Assembly (NCBI GenBank): GCA_964019165.1
Contig: OZ025279.1
Span: forward strand, 134,001 to 198,000
Reading direction: 5' to 3'
From: Mastigias papua
Lineage: Eukaryota > Cnidaria > Scyphozoa > Rhizostomeae > Mastigiidae
DNA length: 64,000 bases
Below, one piece after another: positions 32,201 through 39,965 of the stretch (within the stretch, counting starts at the first letter, position 1; each line of letters begins with the position of its first letter). The notes under the pieces were generated by a model. That model saw only the letters and a program-made list of their open reading frames with translations. It was not told the origin of the DNA and made no database searches. Position numbers and translations under genes: made by a program.

Positions 32201-33216
32201 CGGAAATAGAGAAATTAGTGAAAGAAGAGATCGACACGTGTATTGCTTGTCAAGCAACCGGACAACCAAATCCACAAGAGCCACTCCAACCAACACCACT
32301 GCCAGAGGGACCATGGAAAGAGTTGAAAGTAGACTTTTACGGTCCATTGCCTCAAGACCAATATCTTTTGGTTGTTATCGACACATATTCGCGATATCCG
32401 GAAGTTGAACATGTCACAACAACTTCAGCTAGAGCTACCATTCCTAAGCTCGATGCTATATTCGCGAGACACGGTATTCCTGACGAAGTCAAATCTGATA
32501 ATGGACCACCGTTCTTTGGAGATGAATTCACATCATACATGAAGTCATTAGGGATCAAACATACAACATCTACACCGTTATGGCCACAAGGAAACGCCAC
32601 CGCAGAAGCATTTATGAAACCGCTTGGAAAAGCCATTTGCACTGCTGTCTTAGAGAATCGTAAGTGGAAACAAGAACTGTATCGTTTCTTGCTAAATTAT
32701 CGTACAACACCACATTCCACCACAAAGATACCACCGGCACAATTATTGTTTAATAGAATAGTAAAAGGAAGATTGCCGCTGTTACCAACAAAAAGTTGCC
32801 CAGTTGACAGACACGATGAGGCAAGGATTAACGATGAAAAGTCTAAGAAAAAGTCGAAAGAATATGCAGACGCGAAACGAAAAGTAAAGGAAAGTGAAAT
32901 AAAAGTTGGTGATACCGTTATCTGCAGGCAAAACAAACAGAACAAATTTTCAACAAAATTTGAAGCCAACCCTTACACAGTAGTAACTGTTAAAGGTTCG
33001 AAAATTGTTGCCAAAAGAGGAAGATACTATGTGAAGAGAAATTCCTCGTTCTTTAAAAAAATATCACCAAAGACAGATAACAGACCAGATGATGATGATG
33101 ATGATTACACTTCACGAAAGGATGATGAGAACGATAAAACCACGAGAAGATCAACGAGAGCTCGTGTTCAGACAAGACGTTTTGGAGATCCTGTAGACTC
33201 GTCATTAATACACTGA
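29284..33216 (+). CDS. gag-pol: Element C Gag-Pol polyprotein, 1310 aa, intact
   Basis: One frame from ATG 29284 carries everything. Capsid-like Gag spans residues 1-200. Zinc-knuckle clusters at about 206-240 are CRSCGG and CHKCGKPNHFAKYC. Retropepsin (VLVDTGTTINII) is at about 300. RT (about 430-610) has FSKLDLTQAYHQLEL and NIADDVIIFG, where N replaces the usual Y of YxDD; element A shares this, so it is a lineage trait. RNase H (about 730-850) has VLVDASPVGLSAIL and YTDHKPLE. The integrase zinc domain HEGHQGVAKT to CIACQ is at about 953-990, and the D,D,E core (VDFYGPLP, SDNGPPF, GNATAEAF) at about 1015-1110. The tail is basic, then an Asp-rich run. No stop separates Gag and Pol. Confidence 0.95.
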   Translation: MATLVQSMPPFDPDADIGVSVGPRWRIWLEDFETFVVANAITDDTRKRALLLYQAGPRVREIFRQLPATGEAKDYKKAVEKLTEYFEPQQNKLYEVYKFRQAAQQSKETIDQFHTRLRSLAQSCEFATEEMDFQIMLQIVTGGSSTRLRKMALRDPKLTLKDLLLEGRRAEMSTYQAAEMEKKTDNVQAVKIPEGRHKSRPRKQKCRSCGGKFPHKNKPCPAQGQTCHKCGKPNHFAKYCFSSKTPETGNNQKPKVRPIHQEEEVNSDSSNSDYCYALNVTKQKQPEAYVTIKGNKCHVLVDTGTTINIIDNDTFKRMNGVELKKTKVKAYAYNSKTPMQMQGKFEALIETKKRFAVATFYVTEDNGGCLLSSSTAQDLGLISFHINKVDNKESPVKDKGIADILNRFPAVFKNLGKLKGKQVELVIDSEVKPIAQQQRRIPFHLRQQVQVELDKLVAQDIIERVPENEKTDWVSPIVCVPKKNREIRLCVDMRAANNAIKRVRHPIPTVKDISIDLNGATVFSKLDLTQAYHQLELSPKSRHITTFTTHMGLFRYKRLNYGTNSAAETFQHMLQTSLQGLQGVRNIADDVIIFGKDMKEHNQALEACLKRMSENNLTLNLDKCKFLKKNLDFFGFQFSKDGKRPDPKKIDAFANTPTPTNASEVRSLLGMSNYCSQFIPDYATITAPLRELTKKNTQFQWSEACQEAYDTLKAVLTSSPVVSYFDVNKESIVLVDASPVGLSAILAQRAHNSEETKIIAYASRSLTDVETRYSQTEKEALAIVWGIEHFHIYLYGAPFILYTDHKPLEVIYANPCSKPPARLERWMLRLQQYDFSVIYKKGTENPADFMSRHPLPIKHSRPNIADEYVNFIAQEALFPALTIEEIRSAVENDKQLRAVRAAIKTNLWSSDLVKPFRAISEEITIDHTNHILLRGTRIIIPQALQSRVIKLAHEGHQGVAKTKAMLREYVWFPEIEKLVKEEIDTCIACQATGQPNPQEPLQPTPLPEGPWKELKVDFYGPLPQDQYLLVVIDTYSRYPEVEHVTTTSARATIPKLDAIFARHGIPDEVKSDNGPPFFGDEFTSYMKSLGIKHTTSTPLWPQGNATAEAFMKPLGKAICTAVLENRKWKQELYRFLLNYRTTPHSTTKIPPAQLLFNRIVKGRLPLLPTKSCPVDRHDEARINDEKSKKKSKEYADAKRKVKESEIKVGDTVICRQNKQNKFSTKFEANPYTVVTVKGSKIVAKRGRYYVKRNSSFFKKISPKTDNRPDDDDDDYTSRKDDENDKTTRRSTRARVQTRRFGDPVDSSLIH

Positions 33217-33259
33217 CTGGACAGTTTTTTTTTGTTTATTTTTTTAAGGAAAAGAGTGA

Positions 33260-33435
33260 TGTTATGTTCCGATACTGCGAAGGAGAAAACACCACAAAAG
33301 AAAAGGGACGCTAAGGACTTATATATGGATTCATGATTTGTAACGCTATATATTGCTGTTGAGTTTTGTTCGGTTCAAAAAACATGTAGTTTTCAATCAG
33401 CGTTGTGATCTACGTATTGGTCTCAAAATATAACA
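33260..33435 (+). repeat. 3' LTR of element C
   Basis: Identical to the 5' LTR; followed by target copy TATAT. Confidence 0.95.
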
Positions 33436-33500
33436 TATATATATGTATATATATATATATATTCACTGTTTTGTTACTCACCATTCAAAAGGGGGAGTGA

Positions 33501-33678
33501 TGTAGTAATTACATATCTGGGTACCAGACCCCTAGATAGAAGCACATGATTTGTCATTAGATATAGATTCTTGCGTTACAATCAAACTATGAAGTGATCA
33601 TTGCCTCTGAGTCTCAAAATGTAGATTGATGGATTAGAGAATCTTTACAACGACACAGTTAATGATAGAAATACAACA
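33501..33678 (+). repeat. 3' LTR of element A
   Basis: Starts TGTAGTAATT and ends AAATACAACA; followed by target copy GTTAC at 33679-33683. Confidence 0.92.
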
Positions 33679-33683
33679 GTTAC

Positions 33684-35078
33684 GTGTTTCAGTCTCACGT
33701 TCATGTGGAGTCCTGTTGTGCGTAGTAAACACCCTTTCCGGGCCATGTGCTGTCCTATCAACGTGTATTGTGATCTTGACATATCATGCATTGTGATTGT
33801 GACGTACCATGTATTGATTAACGTTCAGTTGATGTCATATATAGTGAGTGTTTAATTCATAGTGATCAGTCTTTGCTTTGCATTATAATAGAAAACACCA
33901 AGGGTCGTTCTCCGTTGTCAATTCTTCGTTAGGCCTAGGCCTTAGGCCTAGGCATAAAGTACTGTTACAAGTATGGCGACTGCTCACCATCATAACAAGA
34001 ACTCAAAACGTTACACAAGCAAAATATTAGGTAGTATAGCAGGCATAGCATACAGTTTACAGAATAATAGTAAAAACATACTGAAAAGCATTCTTGTGAG
34101 TAAATATAATACCAGCACAACTTTGTGAATGTGATTATTGGTGTTGGTTATAGTCACTTCTGCATGGAATTAAAGATTGCTATCCAACATTAGTTCTCTT
34201 CTATTATTATTTTTTCAATCACTATCCAATGAGGGAACTTCCTCGTACCTGTCGTAGCAGAGGCAGAACAAGGGATTCTCCGTATACCTGCTACTTAAAC
34301 AAACTAAAGACTACAATGGCGAATGGGACCAAAAACCCCATGCAATCTGACTACATTATAATTCAGCGTTCATTTACCTACACTGACTCAAGATTCGCTG
34401 CTCATGAATGTTAGGATTAAGTTGACGTCTTCCCTAGGAAATTGTGCGTTTTTATAAAAGACCCCCTCTTTCTGCACCTGATAGTACCTCGTCTTTTATG
34501 GGACTTTTCACCTTTTCAAGATAATTTGAGACGCATCTGCCATTATCACAAACACAAACATTACTATTATGGCTGGCAGTTGGAATCGAGTTTCGTCGAT
34601 AATCAGTATTTTACATATGTCAAAGTCGGCTTATTTTTAGATCTTCGAGCAACAGTCAACTATGCTTGTGATTGGATTGCAACATTTGAGCATCCGTCAA
34701 CTCAGATTATGATTGGCAAGTTTGAACTGACTGTTGCTAACGCCAGAGCTTGAGCTGCGCTCAAGAGGAAATTTACGGACTAGTGGTGCATTTGAGGCGA
34801 TTCCTCATGATGACAGAAAACAGTTGTTAGCGAAAGATCATTCCTGGGCATTCCCTTCGAATTTACGTCAGAGTAACGGGAGGCATACCGTATGGATACT
34901 GTTGTCCTTTCCTATTCAATGACTTCATAGCAGATCCTGTCTATATTTATTGAAGTAATAATGTGCTATGTATCATTTAGATGTAGCAGTTGGATGAAGG
35001 ATTACTTTTCGAAACTTTGTGTACACTTTCCTCAAAAATCTGACTGATGCTAGAGCTACGTTCGCTATAGTCTGGATC
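33684..35078. other. No recognisable gene
   Basis: Flank of element A. Contains only short frames, the longest (34442-34753) without any known domain. Confidence 0.4.
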
Positions 35079-35079
35079 C

Positions 35080-35370
35080 GAGCCTGTTTATTCTATCTAT
35101 TTATCTATTCCATATTTATCTATTCTATTTATTTATCTATTTCATATTTATCTATTCTATTTATTTATCTATTTCATATTTATCTATTCTATTTATTTAT
35201 CTATTTCATATTTATCTATTCTATTTAGTTATCTATTTCATATTTATCTATTCTATTTAGTTATCTATTTCATATTTATCTATTCTATTTATTTATCTAT
35301 TTCATATTTATCTGTTCTATTTATTTATCTATTTCATATTTATCTATTCTATTTATTTATCTATTTCCAA
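35080..35370. repeat. Minisatellite, 32-bp unit, about 8 copies
   Basis: The unit ATTCTATTTATTTATCTATT followed by TCATATTTATCT repeats almost perfectly; a few copies have ATTTAG instead of ATTTAT. Confidence 0.9.
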
Positions 35371-35530
35371 TTTATGCATAAGCCGAACTATATATATCGG
35401 TCCATATGATCCATGTTCATGCTATTTATTCACCGTAACGATTTTACGTATAACGTAAATTCTCGATTAATGCCGGAAGTTATGTTTTTCAGGCGATTTA
35501 GAGGGGGCTTACTGGAGAGGGGCCTTAATT

Positions 35531-36643
35531 CGTGCTTAGGGCCCTTGTTATTTCTTGTCTACATTAATGATCTACCACAAGCTGTCCAAAATTCCACGAT
35601 AGCAATGTACGCTGACGATACTAGTCTCTCCTATCGGTCTGATGACGTTCAAAAGTTAAATGAGTCAATGAACAAGGACCTTACTTCGATCTTTGAATGG
35701 TTGAAGGGCAATAGACTGTCTCTCAATGTTACTAAAACAAAGGCTATGGCTATATTAACAAAGCAGAAGGAAAAGTGGTTATCTGAAAATAGTAAGGAAT
35801 TATTTTTGAGCATACAAGAAGAACGAATCGATAATGCCCAATTTACCAAATATCTTGGTGTACAAATGGATAATAACCTTAATTGGAAAGGCCATATCAA
35901 AGCTCTTTCAATAAAAATCAGTAGAGCAATTGGCTTTTTGAAACATGCTAAAAACTTTTAACTGAAGGCACTCCAAAAACACTATATAGCGGTATCGTTG
36001 AGCCCCATTTTAGATACTGTTGCTCAGTTTGGGGTAAATGTGGCGCAAATGAAAAGAACCACTTGCAAAAACTTCAAAATCGAGCAGCAAGGATACTGAC
36101 AAACAGCCACTTTGATGCTGATGCCAGTCCACTCCTAAATACTCTCGGATTGAAAACAATTCAAGATATGATTGATACCGAAATTAACACTATGGTATTC
36201 AAGGCACTTTATGGCCTAACACCTAAGTATATATCAGATTTATTGATAAGAAACTCAGAAAATCATCTACGAGTTCTCCGAAATACCACTACGGACTTAC
36301 AACTGCCTAAGACAGCAACAGACAATGGGCAAAATTGCTTTTCTTTTAGCGGTCCAAAGTCATGGAATGCCCTTCAACCTGAAATTAAGAAGGCATCTTC
36401 CCTGGAGATTTTTAAAGAAAGACTTTTAAAGGACAATTAGGAATACTTTTTTTTATTTTTCTTTGTAAAATTTCTTTGTATTTTAAAGGTATTTTAATGA
36501 TTTTTATGATTTTTAATTATTTACTTGTAACCTATTTTATGTTTATTTTTAAACATTATATTGTAATTTAAATGGAGGGCCCCTTGAAAACCAGCGTTAG
36601 CTGAAGGGCCACCCTCCTTAAATTATATGAAAATGAAAATTGA
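35531..36643 (+). pseudogene. CR1-like LINE, 5'-truncated, RT C-terminal half with 3' tail
   Basis: Begins inside the RT palm (CLGPLLFLVYINDLP), continues through the active site YADDTSL, WLKGNRLSLNVTKTK and KYLGVQMDNNLNW, and after a frameshift near 35960 through LQKLQNRAARILTN to SFSGPKSWNALQPEIK. Stop is at 36438-36440. The 3' UTR ends with a hairpin (36574-36617) nearly identical to that of LINE D, although the coding parts differ clearly. It is a related but separate subfamily. 5' truncation is typical for target-primed LINE insertions. Confidence 0.88.
36574..36617 (+). other. Conserved LINE 3'-tail hairpin
   Basis: GGAGGG pairs with CCCTCC at the base, with CCCTT/AAGGG inside. It has the same structure and much the same sequence as 43119-43162 in LINE D. 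Confidence 0.7.
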
Positions 36644-36716
36644 CAGGGGGGTTCTGAAATATGAGAAGATTTTCTACAGTGATGTAATGCGTATATTTCA
36701 GGAATCTTCGCCAATT

Positions 36717-36825
36717 GTCATCTTCACCAGTTATTATCCTACTTCCACCGAGGACTTGATTTGTCATCTTCATCAGTTATTATCCTACTTCCACCGAGGA
36801 CTTGATTTGTCATCTTCATCAGAGC
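36717..36825. repeat. 46-bp tandem duplication, about 2.3 copies
   Basis: The unit TTGTCATCTTCA(C/T)CAG...GGACTTGAT is repeated next to the LINE 3' end. Confidence 0.75.
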
Positions 36826-36924
36826 TTGATTTTGATCTGGTTTGCAGCCATACTACTGAACGTCATGAATATCACAAAGTTTATGCTCGTTATTAACATA
36901 ACTTATGTTTGGCATTATTCACAC

Positions 36925-37035
36925 TTTTGGGGGGCTTACTAGAGAGGGGGCTTAAGAAATGTTTCTTTCTGCAAATGGGGGTTTATTGGAGAGGTGGACG
37001 TACTTGATAAGGGGGGCTTAAAAGAGAAATTACGG
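36925..37035. repeat. MITE remnant with GGGGGCTTA motifs
   Basis: Contains GGGGGGCTTACTAGAGAGGG, then GGGGGGCTTAAAAGAG and TTACGGTAT. A similar CTTACTGGAGAGGGGCCTTA piece ends at 35530, directly before the LINE fragment. The two may be halves of one element split by the LINE; this is inference. Confidence 0.35.
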
Positions 37036-37710
37036 TATATCAATAAACTCAGGTGTGTTCTTGACTGTGTCATTCTATCCTTAAAGCCCATTTTATAATC
37101 AATTACTGGCCCGACTTTCTGTTGCAGGCAATTACTACACAAACTGATCTCTGACTTCCACTGAGGACAGGCTGCAATGGTCGGATATCTTTCTCATATC
37201 GTGGTGCAAAGCTTTAGAACAAATTGAATAATGATCCAAAAACGCCCCTTTCCTAACAGCATTTAGGAAGACACTTGCGCCATAATAGCTATTACTCTCT
37301 TTCTGTTTAATTTTATGTTATTTATTTCCGATCTTAAGTTGTAAAGCAATTATATAAGAGTCTCTTAGAAACGTAAGCAATATTTTAGTGCATTTGTATC
37401 TCCTTTCTTCTAAATTAGTTATTTGTTTTTAGTTTTTCAACACAGAGCCAATTGTAAAATAGTTAATCTGAATTTGTACCCTATATAAATGCGTAAATAT
37501 GAATAAATGAATGAAGTTATAACGGGTGATAGACAAAATATAAAATCGAAGTGAAATGGGCTCCAGATCAGAAGAACTTAAGATCTACCCTTAAATCGCT
37601 ATTAAATCGTGAGTTGACTGGTATGTAGTGGTCATAGACATATATCATATATATATTCTCTCGTTTAGGGTGGAAAATAGCTAATGAAACTCTCCGTACA
37701 ACCTAACTAA

Positions 37711-38388
37711 AGCCGCTCGATAATCGAACTCGACAGTCCGATAATCGAATTCGACAAAATCTGACCGTGTAAATAAAAAAATCGAATGTCGAAAGTCACC
37801 ATCAGACTGTCGAATTCGATTTTATAAGAATCGAACATGTTCTATTTCATTCGACAAATCGAACGGTAAATGAATGAAATTTTTTCCTCGCCCACGCTTC
37901 CGCGAAACCTGTATCATGAAATTCCGCACTGTATCACGAATCAGCGCGGCCAAAGTGGAATAAAATGAAGAAATAGAACTATTCATTTCTTACTATGAAA
38001 GGGAAAAGGGCTCAATAAAAGAGAAACTTTCATCAAAAGTTTCGGGATTTTTCGTGCGGCCATTTTCTTCGGCGAAGCACAACTTAAAAAGTGTATCGTA
38101 AGCCCCAAATAGAGGACGCTGCATTACCCATTCTTTCGTCAATTTTTCAGCATTTTCCGCTCTTATTTCTTCGTCTTTTAAAACCAATACTATTAATATC
38201 GCAGCTGAAGCAACCTGGTCTTCTGTGTTTGTGACAAAACAACAATTTAGCTGCTTTATATTCGATTAAAGCTGATTATGATTCGATAAAATCTGACCGT
38301 GTAAAAGGGGCTTTCGATTCGACAAATCTGAAGCAAGGCAAGATTCGACAAATTGCATTCGACAAAATCTGACCGTGTAAAAGCGGCT
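37711..38388. mobile_element. Harbinger-type non-autonomous element, copy 1
   Basis: Ends AGCCGCT...AGCGGCT with TAA on both sides (37708-37710 and 38389-38391), the 3-bp TWA duplication of PIF/Harbinger. Subterminal TCGAATTCGACAAAATCTGA motifs repeat in both orientations. Copy 2 at 43184-43893 has the same body. Confidence 0.75.
37993..38260 (-). pseudogene. Harbinger transposase N-terminal remnant
   Basis: The minus-strand frame reads VLKDEEIRAENAEKLTKEWV, then QRPLFGAYDTLFK and NPETFDE. A tryptophan block followed by GAY-TL--EL and an F-R/FDE block is the usual N-terminal pattern of Harbinger (HARBI1-like) transposases. The DDE core is absent. Its presence in a TAA-flanked element supports the superfamily call. 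Similar sequence occurs in copy 2 (about 43.65-43.83 kb). Confidence 0.5.
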
Positions 38389-38516
38389 TAAAACCGCTCT
38401 TAAGCTTGGCTCAGTAACCTATCTAGGTGTCATAGGACGTTCAGTACTGCTCTTAGGAAGTGACTCTATCGAATATTTCGCACTAGAAAGTTCTATACAC
38501 AATTGAAGTTCCTAAA

Positions 38517-39965
38517 ATGGATACAGTAGACGAAAAATGTATTATTTCTGCTATCAAAGTGATTCGGAAGCAACAACAAAGGCCAGATAAAAGTTCAATA
38601 AGTGCATACTTGGATCGACAGCATGGCCTAAGCGTATCGGCTGTGAAGCAGACTATTGACCGTATGCTGGATTCCGCTGCCATATATTGCAAGCCACGAA
38701 ATGGCAAGGACTCATACTACATTTTCGACCCATTGGATCTATGTGAGAGTGAGGATGAATATATTGACATTGAAACTGAATGTACACAAATGCTAGAGCC
38801 TCACGACATTTCTGAGACAGATAATGGGTCAAGCACCCACCAGCCAGTTTCTCCAGAGTTGAACACCTCAAAAAAGCACTCTTGTGAGTCGCTGGACACC
38901 ACGCTTGGGTTTCTTGGGGTGATGGGAAAGTTGGCTGATACAGTAAATGAATTGAATAAACAGCTTTCCACAGAAAGGGAACGAAACGAAAAGCTAACAT
39001 CCAAGCTAAATTTGAATAAAGATGAGATCTCAAAACTTCGACTCCAAATTCAATTACTAGAGGCTGAAGCAAAAAATAAATCTAAGGAAAAGACCCCCAT
39101 GGAAAACAAGGAAAACAACGATATTTTACCAGGACAGACCAAACTTACTTTCAGCTCCCAATGGAATTCATACGTGAAGGCAAAGAGCCAACAATACGAA
39201 CAGTACCTCATTTCAAAGAAATTCGAGGAATTAAAGACAACGACTCCCAAAGGCCCTAATGGAATGAAAGAGAAGATCGATAAAAACAACACAGAGTGGA
39301 TACCTGTGACTGGAAAGAAATCTGAAAACATCATAAATAACAATCAAGAACCTTCTATTATCCAAAAACAGATTAAATCTACCAACCTCGATGCTGTAAA
39401 GTTAGATAGTAAAGAAAAAAACCAGCCACTGAGTAAGAATACTGATGATGTAAGTGATGTACCTCTCTGGAGGAAAGGTACGACTCTAATCGCTGGGGAT
39501 AGCATCCTTTATGGCATTGATGAGAAAAAGATATGTCAGAATGGATCAGTGAAGGTTAGAGTGTTTCCAGGCGCAACAATTGGAGATCTCAAGGACTATT
39601 ACATCAAGCCACTGCTACGAAAGCAACCAAGTAAGGTAATCCTGCATGTTGGCACCAACAACGTAAGCCTAAAAGATGCAGATCCTGACCAAATTTTAAA
39701 TGCTTTGCTAGATTTCAAAAAAGACATAGAAGACCAGATTCCAGGATGTATTGTTGTACTTTCAATGCCCACTAAAAGGTTCGACAATGAGAGGTTAGGA
39801 AAGATCATAGAATCTCTGAACAAGAAGATTTCTGATCTCGGAATCGAGACTATAAACAACAACCATATTTCCAGAGGTGACATTGGAAGGAAAGGGTTGC
39901 ATTTAAACGCTAGAGGTACAAATAAGCTTACTCATAAGTTTATAGCTAAGTTAAATCGTCTTTAA
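38517..39965 (+). CDS. LINE D ORF1: winged helix, coiled coil and SGNH/GDSL esterase, 482 aa
   Basis: Starts at ATG 38517. Residues about 5-72 (IISAIKVIRKQQQRPDKSSI, then HGLSVSAVKQTIDRML and KDSYYIFDPLD) match the layout of the SAMD1/KAT6A N-terminal winged helix, a DNA-binding fold known for unmethylated CpG binding. An acidic linker is next. A leucine-rich coiled coil (about 135-185) may mediate oligomerisation, and a lysine-rich linker follows. Residues about 320-482 form an SGNH hydrolase: block I TTLIAGDSILYG, block III LHVGTNNVS, block V KGLHLNARG. Esterase ORF1s are known in CR1-like LINEs; the winged helix is the unusual part. It ends CTT TAA C, overlapping the ORF2 frame. Confidence 0.88.
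   Translation: MDTVDEKCIISAIKVIRKQQQRPDKSSISAYLDRQHGLSVSAVKQTIDRMLDSAAIYCKPRNGKDSYYIFDPLDLCESEDEYIDIETECTQMLEPHDISETDNGSSTHQPVSPELNTSKKHSCESLDTTLGFLGVMGKLADTVNELNKQLSTERERNEKLTSKLNLNKDEISKLRLQIQLLEAEAKNKSKEKTPMENKENNDILPGQTKLTFSSQWNSYVKAKSQQYEQYLISKKFEELKTTTPKGPNGMKEKIDKNNTEWIPVTGKKSENIINNNQEPSIIQKQIKSTNLDAVKLDSKEKNQPLSKNTDDVSDVPLWRKGTTLIAGDSILYGIDEKKICQNGSVKVRVFPGATIGDLKDYYIKPLLRKQPSKVILHVGTNNVSLKDADPDQILNALLDFKKDIEDQIPGCIVVLSMPTKRFDNERLGKIIESLNKKISDLGIETINNNHISRGDIGRKGLHLNARGTNKLTHKFIAKLNRL

Larger units (their letters stand above)
29071..33435 (+). mobile_element. Ty3/Gypsy LTR retrotransposon C (K02A2.6 type), intact and recent
   Basis: It has 176-bp LTRs (29071-29246 and 33260-33435) that are identical base for base. 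Target duplication TATAT (29066-29070 and 33436-33440) lies within an AT microsatellite of element A. The primer-binding-site-like TTGGCGACGAG follows the 5' LTR. One uninterrupted Gag-Pol frame fills the interior. All expected parts of an autonomous element are present. Confidence 0.95.

Noticed and set aside
33974..34126. Short frame MATAHHHNKNSKR with a GTGAGT inside
   Set aside because: No acceptor, no family, and only about 50 codons; too weak to call an exon.
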